Shown here: in pieces, positions 31,832 to 43,935 of the stretch
Numbering within the stretch: position 1 is the stretch's first letter
Layout: every line of letters begins with the position of its first letter
NCBI GenBank assembly: GCA_963678675.1
Contig: OY783193.1
Span: forward strand, 27,474,010-27,538,009
Reading direction: 5' to 3'
Source of the DNA: Xiphydria camelus
Taxonomy: Eukaryota; Arthropoda; Insecta; Hymenoptera; Xiphydriidae
DNA: 64,000 bases
The notes under the pieces: generated by a model
What the model saw: only the letters and a program-made list of their open reading frames with translations
What the model was told of the DNA's origin: nothing
The model's database searches: none
Translations under genes and position numbers: made by a program

Positions 31832-33171
31832 AAGTTGAACTTTATTAAGTAAAAGAAAAGTGGCATTAAAACACATAGAAGTAATAACCCCCGACCTATC
31901 TCGTCACTGCCATTGGTAGCCCGCTCATTATCAGACATAAAAGTTAGAAATTTGCAAAACTGTAGGAGGGAAATATATCATGTCATACATGGTTGAATTT
32001 GTAATAAAATTTCCTAAATTTTTGTCCACATGACTAAACCGAAATTTCGAAAAATTAGATAAAAAAATTTTTTTTTTTTGAAAAATAATGCTTTTTTTCA
32101 AAATCTGTTTAGGGGATTTTATTATACTAAAAAAACCAAACAAAACGTACATTGAAAGTTTTCATCTATCTCGCTTCGTTTCGGAGATAGCTCGAAGGGG
32201 GTGAAAATTCAGGGGTCCATTTCACCCCCTTAAACAAAAATTGGACCGCTATAAAAAAATAGGGGTCTCTTATTTTTCGATAAACTTTAAATTTACGAAG
32301 TTTCATCAAGATCGGAAGCGGCGGCCTCGAAACATTTCCTTGTCAGTGCTTACACTGTGTGATGCCACAGTGGTAACCCATTGGGCACGCACCAAGACAT
32401 CACTGTGATGTTTCTCAAAGTCACCGCGTGGTCCCACAGTGCCACCACTGTGGAGCCACCTTGCTATCGGGGCAGTTGCAGGGATCTTGAAATTTACCTT
32501 CGGCCGGGCTCGGTCGGTACTCCAGTCATTTAAACCGTAAAAATCGAATCGGTAGTTAGAGTCGGTGTCCATTCGAGAGATCGGAGCGTCTAACCAATTA
32601 TTAATAACTGGTGTATATGCAGGACAATTACAATACGTTGCAATCACCAAACGATTGACAGAATAGTCTGTCCATTTGGTTACAACAACCTCGCAATTAC
32701 AACCGCCTCATGTCGTGCTGCATTCTTATGTTCCTCCTCACATTTCTTTTTGTTCATAGTTTCTCATGTACTCTGCCTTCCACTTCTTTCAAATTTCTGT
32801 ACATTATTAATCACTATTTCATTTTACCAGTTCAAACTACAAATTACTACATAAATGATTGTCGTGTACAAATGAAATGTGAATACACAACTACACTTAA
32901 ACCTGTAGAACATTTCCACACACTTTGATTTTTGGTTTTCATATTTTCCTTTCACCGATTATACCCACATCACTTCCACGCTACATTTTCGTATACAAAC
33001 ATCGCGGCATTCGAAAATTAAAATTTCATTCCCATTCTTCACAACTTGCGTCGAAAATGTCCCCTCACAAACTCAAGGTACTTTACGCGGAATTTATATA
33101 GGAATCTCGCGAAAAATGCGAGTGGAGGTACGGTAGGTGGGGAAAAACTAAAAACGAGTTAGTCATTCTAA
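31832..33171. other. Intergenic, no gene seen
   Basis: 3' flank of the transposase, then AT-rich sequence. Short segments with cactgtggagccacc (32450) resemble pieces near 27600. A single cccacatcacttccacgc motif at 32967 is related to the palindrome at 33172. No coding frame is supported. Confidence 0.4.
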
Positions 33172-33590
33172 GTTGCAATAGATGTGTAAACATCTGGTAG
33201 AACTATGGTGCGTGGAAGTGATGTGGGTGTATTCGGTTACAGACAATTATTCAAAAAATGATCGTCTTTTTGTTCTAATAACTTTATTTAACCGAATATA
33301 CCCACATCACTTCCACGCAACATTGTTCTGCCAGATGTTAAAACACATCAATTTGATATCTCCCTTCCAGCCATGTGAAATAGTATGTGATTGCAAGGAA
33401 AACTTATCTAATTGATGTGTTAACATCTGGCAGAACAATGTTGCGTGGAAGTGATGTGGGTATATTCGGTTAAATAGTTATTAGAACAAAAAACCATCAT
33501 TTTTTAAATAATTGTCTGTAACCGAATATACCCACATCACTTCCACGCAGCATTGTTCTGCCAAATGTTTACATATCTATTGCAAGTTAT
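33172..33590. repeat. Nested palindrome with four alternating motif copies
   Basis: Four ~50-base blocks centred on acccacatcacttccacgc alternate in orientation, so each half is a hairpin and the two halves are inverse copies. It is flanked by tagatgtgtaaac and its inverse. Confidence 0.88.
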
Positions 33591-34560
33591 TTCTTAATTA
33601 AAATTTAAGCAATATAAGCATTCGAAGTCTCCGCGCGTCATTTTCGCAATTAAATTCCACTCTCGACTATTACGGAGCGATAAGGAGTTTTACGACGCGG
33701 AGGTGTCGTTTCGCGTCTCACGGTTGTCTGCGTTCACGGACGATGCTTGACGGACAGACATATATGTATTATACATAATATATTGGCCGCTGTTTTGCGA
33801 CTCCGATGCCGGAGTCTCTCCAATCAATTTCAACGGTAGAGACTATTTTACCGCGATTTCGTTTCGTCGACCTCAACCCTTTCCACGTCGTTAAATTAGC
33901 ATTTGTGATATAAGGGAGGAGACGTTTCCCGATTTTGTTCGCTGGTTCGACAGTAACGATGGGAGCTGAGAGTCGATTCGTCGCTCCCACGCTTATGATC
34001 GCACGTGTCACAGGAACTTTTTTATAGGCAGATTCTCATCTTTGCCGTTTTTTGACGACATACGTTTCTCGCTACGTTTCCATAACCAGGGCAATTTTAC
34101 TTATGTTTTCTTCTCGTTTATGTGTTCCAGGTAAGTGCTTCCTCGTTTATGATATCTTTGAAATGGATCGCCGTTATTGTAAGTATTGACTTGGGAAAAT
34201 ATTATCAAGGCATATGTGTGGCCGGACGATGGCATCTTTGGCACTAACGGTTCGATGGTCCTCATGGGGGTAATTATATTGTAGACATACGAATTTCTCA
34301 TATACCAAGAAAATAGTTTACTAGTATTTGTAGCTAATAAATGTTTGTTTAAATATGGCGAAATAATAATTGTATTAGATCAAGTAAATATTCGTTAACT
34401 GTTACGATATTTATTTTGTACAATGATATTCCTTGAGGCAATCATTTTAATGAAATGAACATTTTAATAATTCATTTTCTTGTTTTAACAAAATATTTAT
34501 TTCATCGTATGTATTTGAAATTAGAGTTATTAACTATTAATAAACTGTCTCCGCGATATA
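33591..34560. other. Intergenic, no gene seen
   Basis: Less AT-rich at 33620-34020, then AT-rich. No supported gene, RNA or repeat. Confidence 0.4.
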
Positions 34561-35261
34561 CAGGGTGATTCAGAAATAAGTGGCACAAATTTAATATGTC
34601 ATAGATCATGTCGAAATATGAAAAAAAGTTAAATGACATTTTTTTCTACGCCTTACCGTTTAAAATATACAGGGTGTTAAAATGGAATGTTTTACAAAGT
34701 TTTTCAATAATATTTTTTAATGGGCGTAAAACAATTTTACGAAATTTGGTATACAGGGGGTTTCTTGGGACAAGGAATCAAAATTTGATGACCTTTTTGT
34801 TGAATATTGTAGAGGGCGCCACATGCAAGCCTTAATGTTATTACAAATCTCAACTTTTTTGTGCTACACTGTATGTGACTTTTCCTCTTAAAACCTTTTA
34901 ACACCAAAAACGCACACTTGTTCTATTCCAATAAATCCATTCGTTTTCAAGATATTTACAGTTTACTCTATCGTAGCATACTAAATTGCCTGTGAAATTT
35001 GTCCCAGACTTAGAGGTGTTAAATAAAGTAACAAAATCAAATTTCGATTCCTTGTCCCAAGAAACCCCTGTATACCAAATTTCGTAAAATTGTTTTGCGG
35101 CCATCAAGAGATATTATGGAGAAACTTTTTAAAACATTCAATTTTAACACCCTGTATATTCTAAACGGTGAGGCGTAGAAAAAAATTTGATTTAACTTTT
35201 TTTCATATTTCGACAAGATCTATGATATTAAGTTTGTGCCACTTATTTCTGAATCACCCTG
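34561..35261. mobile_element. 701-bp element with ~240-bp inverted repeats and CAGGGTGATTC ends
   Basis: The ends cagggtgattcagaaataag and inverse are flanked by TA, with long arms (ggtttcttgggacaaggaat and inverse). CAGGGTG ends next to TA are frequent in arthropod mariner-related MITEs. Immediately after it, at 35266, a second cagggtgcttcac end starts another repeat. Confidence 0.82.
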
Positions 35262-35265
35262 TATA

Positions 35266-36362
35266 TACAGGGTGCTTCACCTAACTTGACCACCTCAAAT
35301 ATCAAGGCATAGGCCAGTCAAATAACTCTCTTTTTCGGGCTGAAACCCGTATAATTTATTAATGCACAATAATATCAAATTATCCTTCGAAATATAGTCG
35401 ATAATGAAATATTTGATTTGTGGGTGATACAAGTCGGCCATAATTGTTTAAACAACGAAAAACGTTAAAAAAGGGTGACCCCGGTGCGGTTTTTGACCTC
35501 CCCCGGCCAAACGGTTAGAGATACGTAAGAAATGGACAGAACTAAAGTTAAAGCGCATAAAATTTCCTTCAAAAAAGTCCTTGACGACATTTTCCTAAAG
35601 CTTATAATTTTCCCGTTATGAGCGTTCGAAGCCGTACTTCAAAACGCGCCGCCTCCAACGAAAGTAGAAAGTGCCGCTTTTATTGTGAAATGAATTTTTT
35701 AACTTAACAAATGATTTTAAAAATCTGGAAAAATTCAGGACGTTACTTAACGATTCGAAGAATAATTCGCAATAAGGGAAATTTGTTTCTAGCATTTTTC
35801 GGATTTTTTGCGCTCAATTTATTTCACACTTCTTTTACCATTTTTCATATCATTTGAAATCGCTTAACTTTTAAACTAATTGACGTATCGGGATGACCTA
35901 TAAAGCAATTTTTTCGTCATAGAATTATCTTCATCTTTGATCCCTTGCACTTTTATTGTCCACCCCACCGTTATTTTAAAAATCGTTGAAAAACAAATTC
36001 CGAGACCGTTTCCCGTGTATGTAGATTCTATCTTTCAATATTTACATATTTTTAATCGATTTTTTAAAATGGTTCACTTGTGCAAATCTCTGAATATTTT
36101 TTTCTTTGTTCCTGCCAATTGTTTATGCGAATTTGTTATAAATAAATGAAAAAAAAGAATATAAAAATCTTTTATTCTAAGCATAATATTGTTTGACTTT
36201 TTCAAGTATTTTTTATCTCTTGCATTTTTTTCATTAATTGATTATTTTACGAGATATGATTTTTTTTTAAATATCGTGAAACGCGTACCCCTTCCAGCTA
36301 CGCAAAAGCCTCTTTCAGCGCGTCTCTTGCCGTGCAATTCTCCCATTCGTTTGTATTGCAAA
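35266..36362. other. Possible further CAGGGTG repeat, right end not found
   Basis: Begins cagggtgcttcacctaactt. It contains a less AT-rich centre (ggtgaccccggtgcggtttt), then AT-rich sequence. No coding frame and no matching right end are visible before the next palindrome. Confidence 0.4.
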
Positions 36363-37459
36363 CCCCATAAAAACAGATTCTCTGTAAAAAAAAAGGCGGC
36401 ATGTTCATTCAGTGCAAACCAAAATTGATACGTAAAATATTCTAAAAAAAATATTTGATAAAATCAATTAAGATCGCCATGTTCAAGATTTATATATAAA
36501 AAGTAAACGGCATCATTTGAAAGGAAAATTATTGTAAATCAGGTTACTAAAAATTTCGACTAAAAAATTTATAAAAAAATTTTAATAAAAAAGAACTTGC
36601 CGCGTTTAAGTTTTCATATTTTGTCCACTATACCGAATATTGGCAGTGCTTGGACTATGCTAGAGTGATTCATAAATTGCAGTGTCGAAGTCAAATTCAG
36701 AAAAATCCAGAAGGCCCCCGCCTGATCGGTTTCCCGTGCGACGTTCGGTATACTGGTGGTATCATATAAGTCTATGAATTTATTTAAAATCATAAGTGCA
36801 TAAACATCGAATATAATTCTCTGTCTGAATTTTTTATTTTGAAGAAAAAACGCGGCGTTCTTTTTTATTAAAATTTTTTTATAAATTTTTTTAGTCGAAT
36901 TTTTTAGTAACCTGATTTACAATAATTTTCCTTTCAAATGATGCCTTTTACTTTTTATATATAAATCTTGAACATGGCGATCTTAATTGATTTTGATCAA
37001 ATCTTTTTTGGAGAGTATTTTACGTATCAATTTTGGTTTGTACTGAATGAACATGCCGCCTTTTTTTTTACAGAGAATCTGTTTTTATGGGGGGATTTCA
37101 CTACTTTTTGGAATTTATTCATGAGGAGAATACGTACATGTAGGAGAATAGCTTTTTATTACCACGAAATTAAAGTCTCACATTTTCTACCCATACGAGC
37201 TAATTAATTATAATCACGTTACTTTTGATTTATTCTCGTGATATTTTGAAAGAGATTTATAAACTAGAGTGCCCTTATATTTTTCACTTTGCCTTAGTAT
37301 TTTGGAGAAATAAAACATACCGCTTTCGAATTTACAGGCCATCGGATTTCTCTTATATTTTGGTCATCTACAGAAATCCACATGTAGACATTTTACCTTT
37401 AACTCTCTAAGCATACTCTTCCAATAACCGTGACGAATTGTTTAATCACATGTAAAGGT
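36363..37459. repeat. P3 palindrome, copy 1, plus 3' flank
   Basis: Arms of ~240 bases (ccccataaaaacagattctc...gccgcgtttaag) are inverted at 36850-37092 around a ~245-base spacer containing ggttcccgtgcgac-like sequence. The flank 37093-37459 also belongs to the unit, since 57345-57715 repeats it. Confidence 0.88.
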
Positions 37460-38004
37460 ACTAAGGCCAAGAATTGTTCTCCTGCCGCAGCTATAGTGTC
37501 AGAATCTACATAACAATTCACAAGATCGGTCACCAAAAGTAAGTTCAATCTTGCCTCACTTCCACCTGCAACAGCAGCTGCACGACAGCATTCTCTCCGA
37601 ACTTATCATCAAGTTTAGGCTTGGTACGATATAAACATCAATCCGGAACAATGGGGATGGAAGAGGAGTAAGACTGGACTTACTCCAGTGACAACAACTA
37701 CAGATCCTCTGCTCCGGAAGCACTCCTCAAATTCATTTCCTGCAGATGCAAAAAAGGATGTGGTCCAGCATGTGGCTGTAGAAAGATGGGTTTAAAATGC
37801 TCTATCATTTGCATGCACTGCAACGGAGACTGGGAAAATATCACCGAAATTCTGATTGACGAGGAAATCGAAGAAGAGGAGGATACCGAAGAGGCTGCCG
37901 AAGAGAAGGATATCGAAGAGGACGATGACACTCAACCAATCCCAGAAATTGACATTGATCAACCTGGTCCTTCTAGAGCATCCAAACGATCAAGAATAGT
38001 TTAA
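37460..38004 (+). pseudogene. Second CXC-like cysteine-cluster protein, broken
   Basis: Plus-strand frames give KNCSPAAAIVSEST, a stop, SLPPATAAARQHSLRTYHQV, another stop, WYDINPEQWGWKRSKTGL, a one-base frame change near 37708, then APEALLKFISCRCKKGCGPA, CGCRKMGLKC and an acidic tail ending RASKRSRIV at TAA. It has the same order of blocks as the inverse locus at 9714-10450, with clearer cysteine spacing. At least two stops and one frameshift rule out function. It adjoins the P3 unit and shares no flanks with the other locus. Confidence 0.65.
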
Positions 38005-38344
38005 AAAGACACTTGTGGAGTAGGCCTACTGGGGAAACCACAATAAAAAAAACGCGCCGTTTACTCTACCTCATGGTGGTGTGGAAACGAATATAATTGA
38101 TTACTAGCAGATAATTCGTAAATAATAAGTGCAATTTCCTGTGAAAAGGGCGCGTTTTTGCGATTTTAAGAAATATGCCCTACTTTGATATAATATAGCT
38201 CAGCAACCATTTGTTTAATAGAAAAATGTTTCAGACAAAACTTACAGAGAATTGAGTCCTCTACAATTTTTTAATAGGTACTTTTTGGAAGCAACCAAAA
38301 AGGAGATAATACCAAAAAAGTTATTTTCGCCCCCATTGACTGGA
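38005..38344. other. Short intergenic segment
   Basis: Contains cgcgtttttgcgattttaag. No gene or repeat is assigned. Confidence 0.35.
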
Positions 38345-38825
38345 CTAAAAGGTAAAGAAGAGATGAAATAGAAGTGAGGGGTACATACATGTACACTTAA
38401 CGTTTGTGACAGGTCGGTATATAAATTGAAACTTGTGTGAAACTTGTGATAATATGAAAGAGGAAAAACTTATATCGATAAAGAAAAAATAATAATAAAG
38501 TAGTTACTCCATTATTGTAATCCAATAACATTGTATCACTTATTTTTCTGCCATGACTTTAATTGCTGATAGCGTAGAAAAATCAAATTTATTGGTTGAT
38601 CCATCCACTATCAACAATCAAAGTCGTGGCAGAAAAATAAGGGATATAATGGAATTGGATTAAAATAATAGAGTAACTACTTTATTATTTTTTTTTCTTT
38701 ATCGATATAAGATTTTCCTCTTTCGTATTATACAATCACAAGTTTAAATTTATATACCGACCTGTCAAACGTGAAGTGTACATGTACCTCACTTCTCTTT
38801 CATCTCTTCTTCGCCTCTGGTGTAA
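38345..38825. repeat. P4 palindrome, copy 1 (left arm shortened)
   Basis: Arms (gacaggtcggtatataaatt; ttatatcgataaagaaaaaa) are inverted around a ~35-base spacer near cagatttattggttgatcc. The right side continues into a transposase fragment that the left side lacks. Confidence 0.88.
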
Positions 38826-39068
38826 CGATGGATTACAAAATATCACCATTTGCACCCCACAAAGCACGTTCTTGCAAGTAACTTTTCTGTAACATTCCTG
38901 CGATATTTTACAATATTTGTGAACACTACCGTATGTTAGAAATATATACTTCTCGATAAAAACGTTTCGGAATCATTATGTCGAAAAATCTCCCCGACAA
39001 GGTATAGTCCGATAAGATTTTACTTGTTCGGGCTGAATTATATAGGGTTTTTATAATTATTTTAGGAA

Positions 39069-39310
39069 GTTCCAGAAGAATATCGATACTCTGCTAGAAA
39101 GAGTAAGGAATAACCCTCGAACTAATATTCGGGCTATGGCAAGAAAGGTTAGAATCAGAGGTTAGCAAGTCTACGGTTCGGAGGATATTAAAGGATATTC
39201 ATCCATTTAAAGTGACATACGTCTATGCACTCGAGACAGCAGATCCAGGTCGTCGAATGAACCAAAGAGCAGGTTCTTGGAACACAACAAGTGGAAGATC
39301 CCTCGTACGA
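39069..39310 (+). pseudogene. Tc1/mariner-like transposase fragment
   Basis: Plus-strand pieces ERVRNNPRTNIRAMARKVRI, a stop and shift, then STVRRILKDIHPFKVTYVYA and ADPGRRMNQ. The first is an HTH-type block (R.NP..SIR.MA), the second the linker before the catalytic core. Related fragments lie at 42158-42330 (minus), 43040-43210, 62410-62510 and 62930-63130. All are short and broken. Confidence 0.65.
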
Positions 39311-39419
39311 AAGAAACTCCCTCGGGTTCGCATACGATCTGTAACAAATTGTAAATAACACAAACAATTTAAAATATACTGAACTAACTAAACGTAGAAA
39401 CAAAGATTATATTAATCTA

Positions 39420-39665
39420 AGTTAACCAATTCTAATAATGACAGAATTAAGAAAAATGATATATTTCCTCTTTCGTATTATACTACCAATTTAGATACCG
39501 ACCTGTCAAATGCAATGAATGCAACTGGTTGTGGTTGGAACAACAAGTGTATGATCCCTCGTTCGAAAGAAACCTCCTCGGGTTTGCATACGATCTGTAA
39601 CAAATTGTAAATTTAATAATCATATGCAGCATTTCACTATTTAAAATATACCGAACTTACTCGAG
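39420..39665. repeat. ~190-bp repeat unit, single copy
   Basis: Holds ccgacctgtcaaatgcaatg and catacgatctgtaacaaatt; two tandem copies lie at 43414-43805. Confidence 0.7.
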
Positions 39666-39680
39666 CGTAGAAATTAAAAC

Positions 39681-41219
39681 ACAAAACGTGTGGCCGCCAC
39701 ACGCGGAAGAAGTGAAACTTCGATATCAGTTTCTCTGAATTTGATTCAGGTGGTATTAGTTTCAATTGGCTCTATACAAGTCTTTTACAATGCTTCTTCG
39801 TAGAGCCAATTGAAACTAATACCACCGGAATCAAATTCAGAGAAACAGATATCGAAGTTTCACTTCTTCCGCGTGTGGCGGCCACACGTTTTGTGTTTTT
39901 TTATGGGCACAAAATGTAGTGTAAGGAATATCATATTCACTGGATGTATTTTCACCGATATTGGATCCTCCAGGGACTTGAAAATCTATTACATTCTCCA
40001 GGGTTTGGGACTGGTGTTGATCTGCATTAGCAGATATAGCAATATTTGATTGTGTTAATTTAATACTCTCTCTCCATTTTCGACTTAGTTCTGCATCAGT
40101 TTTAGGTATTTTGTTATAAATTAATACACCCACGCATACATACACACACACACACACACACAAGAATGTACAGTAATGCACGGTGGTTACTCGAGAAAGA
40201 TCACGACTCCGATCGCAGACTACACGAGCTCCGTATAGCCGGCCACTCGACGCGGTAAAATCCGGAAAACTGAAAATGTGCAAACGAAATACAAACAACT
40301 CACAAGAGTAACTCTGCGCCCTCTAGTCTGGCTTCTCATATATCTTACGGGTACACCCAAAAAAGGGTCCTAAACGCTGGATTTATGGTGAGACTAAACA
40401 GTCCTCTTACAATTAGTGGAGGTGCGACACTGCGTCGCCTCATAATACGAACAATAGCTTCCATCGCCCGAAGAAACCCTCTCGAGCAACACAAACCTGA
40501 CTCCCTCTGCACAGTCTAAACAGCGATTGATTTTTGCCTTATTTTTCTTCAGTTTCAAGTTAATAACTATAACATGTGCGATCAAGAGTAGATCTCCTCG
40601 AGGTCGTAAATCCCGAAGGCACTACTGCGTGACACGAATAGTGACCGAAAACGTAGAGTGGTGGATTTAAACCGTATCGGGGTTAGTTGAAATGATGTAA
40701 CACTGCACTCACAATATTACTGGTGATTATATTGGATTCAAAGAGATATAGTAATTCCGTGATGTAGCCGTGGTTTACAATTAGATACACTGAGAGGTAG
40801 TTTTGAGGGAAATGTGTGGGACTGCGAACGCATTCGTAACCCCCATTCACCAAAACATACCGCCTGCCTCGCTGTTGCGACCGATGTACAGATGATATCT
40901 AGATTAGTGCGTTTTTTACTGAGGTTGCGATAATAGTGAGCCTCGCCGCATGAGTTATAGTCGTACGGCGGCCTGGCGCTCCAGCCTCGCAAAATCGACA
41001 CATGGCTTTGCCTGGCAAAGGCGATAGACGGTACGGCGTCTACGTACGGTAGAGAGCGGTGGAATGGGGCAGAGTTGAGAGCGGTGTATTGGAGCAGGGT
41101 CGAGAGCGCTGTATGAGTGAGTCACGGTCGAAAGCGCTGGAGTGTGTGGGTTTCGTTACGGACGCGTCGTGTCGGGCGCGCGATTTTAGTACCCTCAGCA
41201 TAAAAGTTTCACTTCAAAA
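39681..41219. repeat. Composite unit: P1 copy F, leader fragment, dispersed unit copy 3
   Basis: Collinear with 15759-17858 except for the missing TA-flanked MITE. 39681-39895 is the cleanest P1 palindrome (cacaaaacgtgtggc to its inverse). 39897-40140 minus has KTDAELSRKWRESIKL and ISANADQHQSQ. It ends with tagtaccctcagcataaaag. The three parts keep their order in two distant places, suggesting one mobile unit rather than chance neighbours. Confidence 0.85.
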
Positions 41220-41345
41220 ACTATATCTGAGTTAATCAATTCTATTCTAATAATGACAGAATTATTAAAAATTATATATTTCCTCTTTCGTATTATACTA
41301 CGTTATTTAGCACTTATCAGCCTAATCGGTATCAGTAATTCCTCA

Positions 41346-42070
41346 CCCCACAAAAACAGATTCTCTGTAAAAAAAGGCGGCATGTTCATTCAGTGCCAAC
41401 AAAAATTGATACGTAAAATACTCTCCAAAAAAGATTTGAAATCAATTAAGATCGCCATGTTCAAGATTTATGTATTAAAAGTAAAAGGCATCATTTGAAA
41501 GGAAAATTATTGTAAATCAAGTTACTAAAAAATTCGACTAAAAAAATTTATAAAAAAATTTTAATAAAAAAGAACTTGCCGCGTTTAAGTTTTCATATTT
41601 TGTCCACTATGCCGAATAATTGGCAGTGCTTGGACGGTGCTAGAGTGATTCATAAATTACACTGCCGAAGTCAAATTCAGAGAATTTCAGAAGGCCCCCG
41701 CCTAATCGGTTTCCCGTGCGACATTCGGTATACTGGTGGTATCATATTATAAGTGTATGAATTTATTTAAAATCATAAGTGCATAAACATCGAGTATAAT
41801 TCTGTCTGAATTTTTTATTTTGAAGAAAAAAACGCGGCAAGTTCTTTTTTATTAAAATTTTTTTATAAATTTTTTTAGTCGAATTTTTTAGTAACTTGAT
41901 TTACAATAATTTTCCTTTCAAATGATGCCTTTTACTTTTAATACATAAATCTTGAACATGGCGATCTTAATTGATTTCAAATCTTTTTTGGAGAGTATTT
42001 TACGTATCAATTTTTGTTGGCACTGAATGAACATGCCGCCTTTTTTTACAGAGAATCTGTTTTTGTGGGG
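41346..42070. repeat. P3 palindrome, copy 2
   Basis: Full palindrome from ccccacaaaaacagattctc to its inverse. The flanks differ from copy 1: a cctcaccccac left flank, and on the right ~85 bases of the P3 flank before the P4 palindrome begins. Confidence 0.9.
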
Positions 42071-42157
42071 GGATTTCACTACTTTTTGGAATTTATTCAT
42101 GAGGAAGATACGTACATGTAGAAGAATAGCTTTTTATTACCACAAAATTAAAGTCTC

Positions 42158-43200
42158 GGCGACCTGGATCTGCTGTCTCAAGTGCATGGACGTACGTCAC
42201 TTTAAATGGATGAATATCCTTAATATCATCCGAACCGTAGACTTACTAACCTCTGGTTTTAACCTTTCTTGCCATAGCCTAAATATTCTTTCGAGGGTTA
42301 TTCCTTACTCTTTCTTCCTTACTATTTCTAACATACGGTAATGTTCACGAATATTGTAAAATATCGCAGGAATGTTACAGAAAAGTCGCTTGCAAAAATG
42401 TGTTTTGCGGGGTGTAAATGATGATATTTTGTAATTTCCATCGTTACACCAAAGGCAAAGAAGAGATGAAATAGAAGTGAGGTACATACATGTACATTTC
42501 ACGTTTGACAGGTCGGTATATAAATTGAAACTTGTGATAGTATAATATGAAAGAGGAAAAACTTATATCGATAAAGAAAAAATAATAATAAAGTAGTTAC
42601 TCTATTATTGTAATCCAATTCCATTATATCCCTTATTTTTCTGCCACGACTTTAATTGTTGATAGTGGATGGATCAACCAACAAATTTGATTTTTCTTCG
42701 CTATCAGCAATTAAAGTCGTGGCAGAAAAATAAGTGATACAATGTTATTGGATTACAATAATAGAGTAACTACTTTATTATTTTTTTTCTTTATCGATAT
42801 AAGTTTTTCCTCTTTCGTATTATACAATCACAAGTTTAAATTTATATACCGACCTGTCAAACGTGAAGTGTACATGTACCTCACTTCTCTTTACTCTCTT
42901 CTTCGCCTCTGGTGTTACGATGGATTACAAATATCACCATTTGCACCCCACAAAGCACGTTCTTGCAAGTAACTTTTCTGTAACATTCCTGCGATATTTT
43001 ACAATATTCGTGAACACTACCGTATGTTAGAAATAGTAAGGAAGAACGAGTAAGGAATAACCCTCGAAAGAATATTTAGGCTATGGCAAGAAAGGTTAAA
43101 ACCAGAGGTTAGTAAGTCTACGGTTCGGATGATATTAAGGATATTCATCCATTTAAAGTGACGTACGTCCATGCACTTGAGACAGCAGATCCAGGTCGCC
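42158..43200. repeat. P4 palindrome, copy 2: 1.04 kb, ~500-bp arms
   Basis: Arms ggcgacctggatctgctgtc... and the inverse end exactly at 42158 and 43200, with a ~37-base spacer at 42666-42702. Each arm carries a fragment of a Tc1/mariner-like transposase pointing outward to inward. Few mismatches separate the arms. Confidence 0.92.
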
Positions 43201-43413
43201 GAATGAACCAAAGCAGCAGGTTCTTGAAACAACAAGACGATGATTCCTCGTTCGAAAGAAACCCCCTCGAGTTCGCATACGATCTGTAACAGATTGTAAA
43301 TAACACAAACAATTTAAAATATACTGAACTAACTAAACGTAGAAACTAAGATTATATTAATCTAAGTTAACCAATTCTAATAATGACAGAATATTTCCTC
43401 TTTCGTATTATAC

Positions 43414-43805
43414 TACCAATTTATATACCGACCTGTCAAATGCAATGAATGCAACTGGTTCTTGTTGGAAACACCAACTGGATGATCCCTCGTTGGAAAG
43501 AAACCTCCTCGGGTTCGCAAACGATCTGTAACAAATTGTAAATTACACAATTATATGCAGCATTTCACTTTTAAAATATACCGAAGTTACTCAGCATAAA
43601 AATTAAGAACCAATTTATATACCGACCTGTCAAATGCAATGAATGCAACTAAGCAACTGGTTCTTGTTGGAACAACAAGTAGATGATCCCTCCTTCGAAA
43701 GAAACCTCCTCGGGTTTGCATACGATCTGTAACAAATTGTAAATTACATAATCATATGTAGCATTTCACTATTTAAAATATACCGAACTTACTCGAGCGT
43801 AGAAA
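43414..43805. repeat. Two tandem ~190-bp units
   Basis: Each starts near accaatttatataccgacct and holds gaatgcaactggttcttgtt and tttaaaatataccgaa. No coding. Confidence 0.85.
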
Positions 43806-43935
43806 TTAAAAAACTATATCTCAGTTAATCAATTCTATTCTAATAATTACAGAATTATTAAAAATGATATATTTCCTCTCTCGTATTATACTACGTTATT
43901 CAGCACTTATCTGCCTAATCGGTATGAGTAATTCC

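Noticed and set aside
35266..36362. Second CAGGGTG-ended transposon
   Set aside because: Only a left end is visible; no inverse end or duplication was found, so kept as a possible repeat only.
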